64,000 nt of DNA. Source: Raffaelea ambrosiae. Lineage: Eukaryota > Ascomycota > Sordariomycetes > Ophiostomatales > Ophiostomataceae. The DNA is taken from NCBI GenBank assembly GCA_002778195.1, contig PCDI01000003.1, positions 2,873,913 through 2,937,912 of the forward strand, in the 5' to 3' direction. The position numbers and the translations under genes are program-made. The notes under the pieces are model-generated. The model saw only the letters and a list, made by a program, of their open reading frames with translations. It did no database searches and was not told the DNA's origin. This document shows, one piece after another, positions 20,647 to 30,064 of this stretch; position 1 is the first letter of the stretch, and every line of letters begins with the position of its first letter.

Positions 20647-22380
20647 ATGGAGTGGACTGAAGTCGACTGCCCGATACGTTCTCGCCGCACGCCCGCGGAA
20701 GACATACGGGATCGCATTGTCCGCGTGCGGGCCGACGAGAAGGACCTCGAGCAGTTCTGGAATATCAGCTTCTCGAGGCGGCGCACCGCCCGGCTGCTGG
20801 ACTTTTACAGGGATGAGCTCGAGAAACTCAGCAAAGAAGCAGCATTCGACGAGTACGACCAGGAGCAGAGGGTCGACTATGTCCTGCTGAGAAAGTACCT
20901 GGAACGCCGCCAGAGGCGGCTCAAGCTGGACGAGGCCAGGAACCAGAAGATGGAACCCGTGCTGCCATTTGCTGGTCCTCTTGTCGAGCTGTGCGAGGCT
21001 CGGCAGACCGTCTCGCTCCAGAGCTGCCAGCCACAGAAAGTGGCCCAAATCATGGATGTGGCCAGAACAAGCGCACTCAAGATAGCCAGCGAGATCGAGG
21101 CAGGGTCTCTCAGCATCGACAAGACGAGTGCTTTCCGTGCGGCCCAAGCTATGGTGGAGCTGCGGACGCGTCTGGACGAGTTTGCCTCCTTCTTCACGGG
21201 CTACGACCCCATGTTTGACTGGTGGGCACGCGCACCGTATGAAGCGCTAGACGGGGCTTTGGGAAGCAGCCTTTTGCCGCTCATTCGGACAAAGCTGGTG
21301 GGCATCGAGCCCGGGAACGAGGATGCCATTGTGGGCCTGCCGATCGGCCGCGATGGCTTGCTGGTCGAGCTCGAGGCAGAGGTCATCCCCTACACGCCAG
21401 AGCAGCTTCTCGAGATTGCCCGGCGCAAATATGCCTGGTGTTTGGTGGAAATGAAACGGGCTGCGCACGAGCTTGGCTACGGCGAGGACTGGAAGGCCGC
21501 TCTGGACCATGTGATGAGTCTCTACGACGAGCCGGGGAAACAGACGCAGGTGGTCAAGGACCTGGTGGACGAAGGCTGCGCGTACGTCAAGACGAACAGC
21601 CTCGTGACGGTCCCGGCGGTGGCCGAGGAGACGTGGCGCATGTTCATGATGCCGCCTGCTCGGCAGAAAGTGTCCCCCTACTTTCTGGGTGGCCCCTCGC
21701 TCATCGTGTCGTACCCGACGGCGGAGATGGACCACCGCGCCAAACTGATGAGCATGCGAGGCAATGCACGCCACATGTCGAGGGCGACGGCGTTCCACGA
21801 GATGATTCCGGGCCATCGCCTGCAGCTGTTCATGGCCGAGCGGCACCGTCCGTACAGGCAGATGTTCTCGACCCCGTTCTACGTGGAAGGCTGGGCGATG
21901 TACTGGGAGCTGCTCTTCTGGGACCGCGGCGATTTCTTTGTCCGGCCCGAAGACCGGGTGGGCACGCTCTTCTGGCGCATGCACCGGTGTGCGCGCATTC
22001 TGTTTTCGCTCAGGTTCCACCTGGGCCAGCTCTCGCCAGAGGCCTGCATCGATCTCCTCGTGGACATGGTGGGACACGACCGGGCCACGGCCGAGGGGGA
22101 GGTGCGCCGGTCCTTCAACGGCGACTACGGGCCGCTCTACCAGGCGGGCTACTTTCTCGGCGCGCTCCAGCTATGGTCGTTGCGCGACGAGGTTCTCCAA
22201 GGCGGCCTGTATGGCGAGAAGGACTTCCACGACCTGGTCTTGCAGGCGAACATGATGCCGATCGAGATTCTCCGGGCTCTTTTGCTGGACAAAGATCTCC
22301 GCCCGGACTATAAGAGCAGCTGGAAGTTTGAGGGGGACATACCATCCTCGCCCCATGCGTTCTGGATGTTCGAGGGGTGA
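20647..22380 (+). CDS. DUF885-family zinc-metallopeptidase-like protein
   Basis: A single exon of 577 residues (20647 start). DUF885 proteins are alpha-helical with a metallopeptidase-like site. Here the zinc motif reads H384-E-M-I-P-G-H390, and a downstream E414-G-W-A-M-Y-W-E supplies the third ligand, as in characterised relatives. Other family runs seen are YPTAEMDHRAKLMSMRGN, AYVKTNSLVTVPA and PLYQAGYFLGALQLWSLR. The N-terminal third is charged and helical. There is no signal peptide, so it is probably intracellular. The natural substrate of the fungal branch is unknown; a role in peptide turnover is inference. No introns are needed. The start at 20536 would add 37 residues that look non-coding. 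Confidence 0.82.
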   Translation: MEWTEVDCPIRSRRTPAEDIRDRIVRVRADEKDLEQFWNISFSRRRTARLLDFYRDELEKLSKEAAFDEYDQEQRVDYVLLRKYLERRQRRLKLDEARNQKMEPVLPFAGPLVELCEARQTVSLQSCQPQKVAQIMDVARTSALKIASEIEAGSLSIDKTSAFRAAQAMVELRTRLDEFASFFTGYDPMFDWWARAPYEALDGALGSSLLPLIRTKLVGIEPGNEDAIVGLPIGRDGLLVELEAEVIPYTPEQLLEIARRKYAWCLVEMKRAAHELGYGEDWKAALDHVMSLYDEPGKQTQVVKDLVDEGCAYVKTNSLVTVPAVAEETWRMFMMPPARQKVSPYFLGGPSLIVSYPTAEMDHRAKLMSMRGNARHMSRATAFHEMIPGHRLQLFMAERHRPYRQMFSTPFYVEGWAMYWELLFWDRGDFFVRPEDRVGTLFWRMHRCARILFSLRFHLGQLSPEACIDLLVDMVGHDRATAEGEVRRSFNGDYGPLYQAGYFLGALQLWSLRDEVLQGGLYGEKDFHDLVLQANMMPIEILRALLLDKDLRPDYKSSWKFEGDIPSSPHAFWMFEG

Positions 22381-22528
22381 TGGATTTCCACGGGCGCTGT
22401 ACTGCGATAGGTGATGGATTTGGACGGGGTACGCAACATGCAAGCTGGGGGGTTGGAGTATCCTAGTTCTGCCCTGCACTGGGCCCACAGCCAAATCAAA
22501 TGCTTTTCCAACGTGTACGTCGGCCACA

Positions 22529-23631
22529 TCAGTGAGCGCCCTGTGCCATCGCCCGGAATGCATCCACCAGCTCGACTTGCCCGATCACGGTGTTGTCGTC
22601 GTACTGCCAATCCTCCGCAATGACGCCCCCCGGAAACCCGGCCACAGTCATGTCCACCAGCTCCTGCACATACGGCTCTGGCACATGCTCCGCAAAGAAG
22701 GGATACAGCTGCTCCCGGGCCACCAGCTGGACCTCCACTTCGTCGGACGGCCTGCCAAGCGATGCTGCCACAGCATCCCGCAGGTCCGTCGCGCCATACG
22801 GCCGCGGGCCAAAGAGCTTGATGTCCCTGAGACTGGAGCCCTTGGGCGTGCCGGCTGCCGGCAAGGGCGCCCGCATACACTCGGCGCAGGCTTCGCCAAT
22901 GTCGCGGGTGCTGATGATGGGAATCTTGTACCCGGGCGGCGCGATCCACGACCGGAACGACGGCGGGCTGGTCGCGGCGGCCTCCTCGATGAGGGGCGCA
23001 AAGTACTCCATAAAGTAGGAGGGGCGGGCGATGACGACCTCGGGGGCGGCCGTTTTCAGGATCTCATCGGAGATGTGGTTGAGCCGTATGATGCCCTGGT
23101 GGGAATAGACTTGGTCAGCAATGAGTCTTACAGTCGGTTTCCTGTCATTGTCTTGGCGTTTTCTTTTCGTTCCTTTCCATTCTTTTTATTCGCCCGATCG
23201 TGTTTTTGTTACGTTGAAATTTAAAAAAAAAAAAAAAAAAAAAGCCTCACAATGCCGTGCTCGTGCTGAGCGCCCACCGCAGACAGGATGACCAGCCGCT
23301 GGACGTTCACGCCTGGCTTCTCAAGGGCGGCCTTGACGTGGTTCGCCGCTTCTGTCGCCCACGCGCCCTCGTCTCTGCCATCATACACGGGCGGTGGAAT
23401 GTAGAAGACAGTATCCGAACCCGTCAAGTCGAGTCCATTGCCGTTTTCGATGCCGACATCGCCCGTGGTAGCCCGGAACTTGTCCGTGTTGGCAGAGAAC
23501 GCGGGCGGTGCCTTGGCCGTGTCGCGGTAGACGGCCCGGATGTGAGGGCCGTTGGGATGCGCCAGGAGCGCCCGGATGGCTTCACGGCCGGGGCGAGTCG
23601 AAGCAGGGACAACGGTCACGTGGGAGGCCAT
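22529..23631 (-). CDS. NmrA-like NAD(P)-binding protein (atypical SDR)
   Basis: Two exons, 23631-23251 and 23095-22529, 315 residues. The start MASHVTVVPASTRPGREAIRAL fits a Rossmann beta1-loop-alpha1, but the loop reads P-A-S-T-R-P-G-R instead of the usual G-A-T-G-x-x-G, so cofactor binding may be weak or lost, as in regulatory NmrA proteins. Further on, VFYIPPPVYDGRD, RLVILSAVGAQHEHGI joined to GIIRLNHISDEIL, and ARPSYFMEYFAP match the family pattern (beta strand, S-A-V-G, then R-P-x-x-F-M-E). A C-terminal part resembles the substrate domain. Roles range from redox sensing in nitrogen regulation to small-molecule reduction; I cannot choose. The intron is 155 bp and carries T21 on the sense strand close to the donor. 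Confidence 0.8.
23223..23243. repeat. A21 homopolymer (T21 in sense) inside the NmrA-like intron
   Basis: The tract starts about 7 bases after the GTGAGG donor of the only intron of the minus-strand gene, rather than at the acceptor side. Confidence 0.8.
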
Positions 23632-24218
23632 GACTAGACTTGTGGGCTGCTCTTCTCGGCTGTTCGAATCTGTCGTTGACTATATCGTTTTCTTTTTCCA
23701 AGGGCCCCGCGACATACGGCATCTGGACATTTTGTACTCGTCTTCTCTCGTATGCGTCTTGGCTCTGCATGCTTACGACACGTATGGCTCATAATGAGTT
23801 CACTCTTCGGGATCCGTCTGACAAATGCTCAACCACGTCAGCTAGGCTCGGCGTCCTTGGCGATCCGGGGACGTTTTGCATTTCCAAAGTCTCCGATCCA
23901 AGACGAATGCGCAGCTGCCTGGTTGCATTCGACGGGGGCGTGTGACAGTGTTCATCGCTTTTCTTTTGTTTTTGGTTTGTTCTTGGCATGCAACTTCGGT
24001 TTCACAGGAGGTCTGGCCGGGATTCCCGCCATATGCACACCAATACCTGGCGAGACGCAAGAACTGCAGGCTCAGTGGCCGATCGCAAAAGTCCGTCGGA
24101 CAATCGATCCATCCGGGCATGGTGGTCATCAGCACGCAACGAACACGGCTCTCTTATTTCGGCGTGGTTCTCTCTGTACTTCTCTGCCCTTGCCTGTGTG
24201 GCCCATAACTACTACCCC
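23632..24218. other. Intergenic region
   Basis: The promoter of the NmrA-like gene and 3' flank of the beta-glucosidase gene, both on minus. Nothing else is seen. Confidence 0.5.
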
Positions 24219-26676
24219 CTACGATACAACAATGGATCCCTCCAGACGCACATCCCGGCTGCTGGCGCCCACAAACACGTTGTACGTCCCCCGCCGGATG
24301 CGCCACTGCTGGGCCGCCACGTCCCACACGCTCAGGTCCCGCCGCGTCAGCGCAAAGACCGCCGTCTTGCTGGCCCCCGGTGCCAGCGGGCCCACGCGCC
24401 GGAAGCCGCGCAGCTGGCGCACGGGCGTGTCGCCGTCGGCGGCGCCTTGGGCGGAATCACTGCCGGGCACGCCCAGGTACAGCTGGGCGACCTCGGTGCC
24501 CTCGACGGCGCCGCTGTTGGTCACCTGGCACGAGACGACGGCCACCGTCTGCCAGAGGTCGGGGTGGCCGCCCTGGACGACGGCGACGGACGGGTCGGGG
24601 TAGGCGGCCAGGCCGCCGGCCGCCGCCGCCGCCGCCGGGACCAGACGCGCCGACAGGCCGCTGTAGGCAAAGGTGGTGTAGGACAGGCCGTAGCCAAAGG
24701 GGAAGCGCGGCTCGATGCCGTGGCGGTCAAAGGCGCGGTAGTCGATGAAGAGGCCCTCGTCAAAGTCGTCGTCGGGGAAGTAGGTGCTGGGGCCCGTGCC
24801 GACGCTCGAGTTGAGCAGCGCGCCGTAGTCCTGCTCGCGCTTGGCCACGGTGTACGGCAGCCGGCCCGCGGGGTTGACGTCGCCGTACAGCACGTCCACC
24901 AGGCTGTGGCCCGACTCCTGGCCCGGCAGCCCCGCGAACACGACGGCGGTCACGTTGGGGTGGTCGATCCAGGCGTCGACGACGCGGATGCCGGCCGCGT
25001 GGACCACGACAATCGTGTTGGCGCACATGCCCGCGACGTTGGCGACCAGCCGGTCGCTCGCGGCATCCGTCAGGCTGGGCCGGTCGAAGCTCTCCGAGGC
25101 GTACGCGTTGATAAAGACCAGGCAGGCGTCGGCGTTGGCGTACGCGACCGACGGCTTCTCCGCGTAAAAGTCCCAGCGGAGGATGCCGCGGTCCTGCAGC
25201 ACGCGGTTCTGCAGGGCGTGGAAGGGGGACACGACGTAGGGCGGCGTGTTGCTGCCGGAGCCGCCGCCGACGACGAGCGTGCCGTTGAACGTGTTCCAGC
25301 CAAAGTTGACGTCGTAGCCGCCGCCGTAGCGCGAGGGCGTGCTCCAGGGGCTGGCCATGACGGTGGCGTCGTAGCCGTAGACGGCGAGGAAGCGCGGGCG
25401 GGCGAGGGGCAGCGTGTGGTTGACGTTCTTGACCAGCACCGTGCCCGCGGCGCCGATTGTGCGGATCAGCGCCGCGTGGTCCGCCTGCACGTCCACGGGG
25501 GGGTGCACCTGCGTGTTGGAGTAGACGGCCGGCGGAGACGGGAAGGCGCCCAGCTCGGCCTGGCCCACGTAGTGCCAGGCGGCCAGCAGCCGCGTCGCCA
25601 TGTCGTCCACGCGCGCCGTCGGCACGCTGCCGTTGCGGACGGCCTCCTCGAGCAGGCCGTCGCTCCAGAAGCCCGTACTGTTGGGCATGGCCACGTCCAG
25701 GCCGGCCAGCGCCGACGCCACGCCGGCGTGCTGGGCCTGCCAGTCGCTGACGACGAATCCTTCGAAGCCGAGCTCCGTCTTGAGGATCCCGTTCAGCAGC
25801 TTCGCGTTCTGGCACGTGTACGACTGGTTCGCCCGCTGGTACGAGCACATCACCGCCGCCGCCCCGGCCGCCAGCGCGTCCATGAAGGGGAACACGTACA
25901 GCTCGTGCAGCGCGCGGTCGTCGACGTTGGAGCTCATCGCCTCGCCCGGAATCGACTGGTAGTCCGGCATGCGGCGGTACTCCTGCTCGTTGAGCAGAAA
26001 GTGCTTGGCCGTCGCCACCACGCCCGCCGCCTGCATGCCCCGCGTCACCGCCCCCATGCCCATGCCCGCCAGGTACGGGTCGGCGCCCAGCCCTTCCCAG
26101 TTGCGCCCGCCTCGCGCGACGCGGCCCAGGGGACCCGCCACCGGGCCCAGCGCCACGTGGATGCCGCGGTCGTGGTACTCGCGGCCCAGCGCGTAGCCGT
26201 ACTGGTAGAGCAGGTCGGTGTCAAAGGTCGAGGCGACATGGATGCCGGCAGGAAACGCAGACACAAACTCCTGGCCGCGGATGCCGGCCGGCGCGTCGGA
26301 AAAGCACAGGGCGGGCACGCCGAGGCGCGCCACTTCGCCGGTGTTGCCGACACAGGTGCCCGTGTAGCCCTTGGTGACATTGACCTTTTCTTCGAGGGTC
26401 ATGCGGGCCACGAGCGCCTTGGCGCGGAGGTAGGCCGCGGCCCAGGTGGAACTAGAGGAGCCATTGCCGGCGGCTGTTTGGGGGTCAGCATGAACGGCCA
26501 GACACCGGAGAAGAAGAGATGGCAGACCACATACGAGTGGGATACACGGCCGGGCTCCGTCCGTAGAATGGCACCTCTGACGGTGGACTGGTGCTGTTCT
26601 CGGCGCCAAAGACCACACAGCTCTGCTGCAGAAGCAGCGGCGCCAGCAGAAGGGCGGATTTCGTCGACAGATGCAT
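24219..26676 (-). CDS. Secreted GH3 beta-glucosidase
   Basis: Two exons, 26676-26535 and 26473-24219, 798 residues. Exon 1 supplies a signal peptide (MHLSTKSALLLAPLLLQQSC) and the join reads VYPTPAAGNGSSSSTW. The catalytic barrel has KVNVTKGYTG, the glycine-rich GPVAGPLGRVARGGRNWEG, KHFLLNEQEYRR and the nucleophile Asp291 in GFVVSDWQAQHAG. The alpha/beta sandwich domain follows, then a C-terminal fibronectin III-like domain ending in RRGTYNVFVGASSRDVRLEG. Such enzymes cleave terminal glucose from cellobiose and other beta-glucosides outside the cell. A longer frame extends to 26756 through the intron, but it lacks the signal peptide and is rejected. GC content is very high in this gene, which leaves a long antisense frame open. 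There are many N-glycosylation sequons. Confidence 0.92.
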
Positions 26677-26757
26677 AATGATGATGCAATCCCCAACCTT
26701 GGTATCTGTACGTTGCGATGGTCTCGCATGCTGACTGATGGAGGCCTGTCCGGCATC

Positions 26758-26764
26758 TTATATA
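26758..26764 (-). promoter_or_regulatory. TATA box candidate for the beta-glucosidase gene
   Basis: TATATAA on minus, about 82 bases upstream of the start codon at 26676. Confidence 0.5.
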
Positions 26765-27566
26765 CGACTTTCTTTTCCTTCTTTTCCTTTCGTTTTTCCT
26801 CTTTTCCTCTTTTTCGTTTTTCTTCTTAGTTGTCATTCTGCCGAGATCCGTGCCGTCTGCCTTGTGCTTTGATATTCCTCTTTCTGGGGAGGTCCACTTG
26901 GTCGATGGAACCTCCCGATATGGCTGTTCCTCTGCCGAAGAATATCCAGCTTACGGGTAAGGTGTCTGGTGATCCTGAGGACCGCTGCGGTTGTCGACCC
27001 AGGCCGAGACCCGGACGAGCACCATATGCTGCGTCTTCTTCTCTTTGCCGTTCCTTTTCTGTGTAGCTGCCCGTGCTCCTCGACCTAGTGTGTTTTCCAT
27101 TCGGTCCTTTTGAGGGTAATTTCGAATGATTGTACAAATAGAAAAACGCCTTGGTAACTCTTGGAAAATCAATAAATAACATGATCCAGTACGGCAGGTA
27201 GACGGCTCACCCCACGTGGTCGAATATCCTTCCCTCTCTTGGCTAGCCTCTTGGCGAACCTCCGCCATGTTACTCTGGTTATGCATTGCGTGCTGGTGAG
27301 TTTCTTTGTGTTCTGTGGTGGCCTTGCCGGAATTCACAACTTCAATTAAGATATGCAGAGGCCAGGAATGCGGGGGCGGGGCTGGAAGACGCCGACAAGA
27401 GTCGGTTGTGAAGTTGTGGAAGGGAGGGGAAATAGAAGAAGAGAAATGCTAGGAGGGGTGAAGAAAACGAGGTCCGCCATTGTCGATGTTGTAGTGTCGG
27501 ATGGGCACGGATGCAGGCTTACTGTGGTCCAGAATGAAAACCACATCGGCGCATATTGCTTTCGGT

Positions 27567-27694
27567 AGTTCTTCCGGTAGTTCTTCCGCCAATGTCTTTG
27601 AGATAATCCATTTCTGTTATCCGGGTATCAACCTAAATCTATGTTTCTATGGGTCTATGGGTCTATGGTTCTGTGATTCTATGGCTCTATGGTG
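27567..27694. repeat. Two short tandem repeats (12-mer x2 and 8-mer array)
   Basis: GTAGTTCTTCCG occurs twice back to back at about 27567-27590. From 27646 to 27694 an 8-base unit of CTATGGGT type recurs with decay. Simple slippage repeats in non-coding DNA. Confidence 0.65.
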
Positions 27695-27846
27695 TTCGTC
27701 ATTTCTTCCGTCATATATATCATGCATTCCCCCATATCGGAAATCCGGTGGTGACAACCCGGCGGAGACTCAACTTGCTTGACATGTGCAGGTTGTTCAT
27801 TCTGAATCCAGGGCTCGGCTCTAGACACGACTTGCTGTATCGAACT

Positions 27847-29575
27847 TTATTGGTGGAGAAGCTTTGAGAAAAGTTCCGGCTTTGCAATGATAATAACGAA
27901 GAAGCCACCTAGGAATTGAAGGCCGACAACTACAACTGGTTAGTGATGCGAGCTTCCACGGAATTCATCAGCGTTCTATCTTACGGATGCTGAACGAGGC
28001 ACCAACACCGATGGCGTTGATCATGGGCGCAATGGCAGCGCTGCTGGCGGCTCCGAAAATATACTGGACAACATACTTGCTGCAGACAACTTCCGATCGT
28101 TCTCCGGGGACAACCTCTGGCGACTGTTAGTTTTATGCTGTGCTCTTCCAAGAGCATACACCGAGACGCGAGCCATGACGTACCAGCCGTGTATGTGTTG
28201 AGCGCATTGAACGTGCCCATCAGTCCGACGCCGATCCAAAAAGCGGTCACAATGGGCAGCGCCAGGCCGCCGAAGCCTTTGACCAGACTCCAGCCGTACA
28301 GCATGGCCGACACGGGGAGAACGAGGAACAGGCCCGACAAGCCGCTGTTGAGTCGGTCCTTTGGCAGGCGCAGTCCGTCTCGTTTGTCCATGTATCGCTT
28401 GACCGTCCGATCGGACATGCGTCCGCCGATGACACTGCCCACAAAGAAGCCCATGCCCGGGGCAATGTAGAACAGTCCGCTGACCAGAGGGGTGGTGAGG
28501 TGAAAGCGAGGATTCACGACCTGTCGGACGGACGTGAGCAGGCCGTACTGGGTGGCGGCCAGAAAGCCGCATGTCACATCCTACGAGACGGTCAGCCGCT
28601 GGAGTCGTCGCACTGATCGGGTCGGGAAAACGGGGGTACGTACAGCGAGCAGAATGTTGGGAACCAGCAGCTGCTTGAGGACCTTCCAGGGGCTGAAGAA
28701 GCTGGCAAGAGCACGAGGGGAGGCCGAGCCCTGTCCTTTCTCGGTGTGTGTCTGCTGGACCGTGTTGGCAATGTCGGGCACCAGCCACAGCGACAGGCCG
28801 AACGTGAGGCCAGCCATGCCCACCTGCACCCAGTAGATTATGCGCCAAGTCGTAAACGTGACAATGATGCCACCCATGCAGGGGCCTGGTATAGCGTCAG
28901 ATATCGTCTTGGGTAGAAAAAAAAAAAAAACCAAAGGAGTGTGTGGCATCGGCCGCTTACCAATGGCCGGTCCAGCCACACTGCCCACCATGAAGAAGCC
29001 CACAGCTCTGCCTCGAACGACCTGCCAGACACAGGCTTGTTAGCTCCCGGCGTCCACGTAGCGTCTGGGCGTAGAGCATTGGTTACCGGCTCAAAGATGT
29101 CTGCAATGATTGTCTGCCCAGCCACCATAAAGTAGGTTCCCGTGAAGCCGACCAGGAGTCTCATGGCGATAAAGGTGGCCAGATTGGGCGCCACGGCCGC
29201 GCCGATGGAGCATGCAAAGAGGAAAAAGAGCGCGCTGTTGTAGGCGATGCGACGGCCAAAGATGCGTCCCAGCGGCAGCCAGATCAAGGAAGAGAAGCCC
29301 ATGCTCAGGAGGACCATGGCGTTGGTGACATTGAGGATCTCGACGGTGGTCTTGAATTCGAGGGCAATCTCGGGCGTGGCCGACAGCAGGGACGTGCTGG
29401 ACAGCGTGATGACGAGCGTGGCCCAGCTCACGACAAACAGGACGACGTACTTGCGCCATACTTTCATAGTGCTGGTCGACGTTGATGGGCGAGCACGGGG
29501 TGGGAGCGCTTGCTCCTCGTCGGTGCTGTTGTCGGCAGTGTCCTGGAGGACGTCTTGGCTGTCAGGGACCCCCAT
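27847..29575 (-). CDS. DHA1-family MFS exporter
   Basis: Six exons: 29575-29087, 29021-28961, 28885-28644, 28580-28184, 28116-27985 and 27935-27847, joining to 469 residues. The spliced product has LLSATPEIALEFKTT, the motif A run PLGRIFGRRIAYNSALFF, TGTYFMVAGQTIIADIFEP joined to VVRGRAVGFFMVGSVAGPAIG and PCMGGIIVTFTTWR. The second half has GFFVGSVIGGRMSDR, FNALNTYTAEVVPGERSEVV, KYVVQYIFGAASSAAIAPMI and, after the last splice, SILVVVGLQFLGGFF ending in a stop at 27847. Single open frames miss the last three joins. It is divergent from the Zn2Cys6 gene at 30065, a common arrangement for a pump and its regulator. The substrate is unknown. Confidence 0.87.
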
Positions 29576-30064
29576 CGTGACGGCATGGAGGGCAGGAAGT
29601 CAAAAGGGAGGGAGGCGAGGGCAGCGAGGGCGGTGTTCGTCAACGATCCCTTTGGAATGCTGCAGAACAAAACAGAGGAGAGAAGAGGGCCAACTGGACA
29701 TCAAAATCGAGGTGGACGCCGCTTCGACGGCGAAATTCCTTCAGAACGCGGTCCGTTCGGCTGTCCCGGTCTCGGATCACCAGCCGTCGCATATGTAAGC
29801 CATTCGGCGCAGAATCCATCGAGCCGACATGGACAGTTCCGCTTTATTTGCGGCCACAGCCGTTCGCAGCAGCGACAGCCAGTGGCGCGACTGGTGACAA
29901 CTGAGTGGAGTCTGCAAGTTTTTTTCCTCTTCGGCATCCTCGTCCTTTGGCCGAACGCCCGTTCGACTGTGGAGACGTTTGTAATCCACACGCAGCGTGT
30001 GCGCAGGCGTACAGGCTCGACCGGCAGTCTCGCAGAGTCATCGCAGAGTCGTCGACAAAGAAGC
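29576..30064. promoter_or_regulatory. Bidirectional promoter region, DHA1 exporter / Zn2Cys6 regulator
   Basis: 489 bp between divergent start codons. It contains several CGG and CCG triplets, but I could not identify a convincing inverted or everted pair with fixed spacing. Confidence 0.5.

Larger units (their letters stand above)
26677..27846. other. Intergenic region with short tandem repeats
   Basis: The promoter of the GH3 gene and 3' flank of the DHA1 gene, both on minus. A pyrimidine-rich stretch occupies about 26767-26830 (C/T on plus), just upstream of the TATA element relative to the GH3 gene. Short tandem repeats lie at 27567-27694. No gene is supported. Confidence 0.5.

Noticed and set aside
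23640..23690. A possible tRNA B box (GTTCGAATC).
   Set aside because: No matching A box or foldable acceptor and anticodon stems around it.
23988..26678. A 896-codon open frame on plus, antisense to the GH3 gene.
   Set aside because: It is a high-GC shadow of the beta-glucosidase; its product is Arg/Val/His/Gly-rich low-quality sequence with no domain, while the minus frame has signal peptide, catalytic residues and full GH3 architecture.
26485..26756. GH3 frame extended upstream to 26756 without splicing.
   Set aside because: The extension is Cys/Arg-rich without a signal peptide, and a GTATGT...AACAG intron joins a clean secretory exon starting at 26676.
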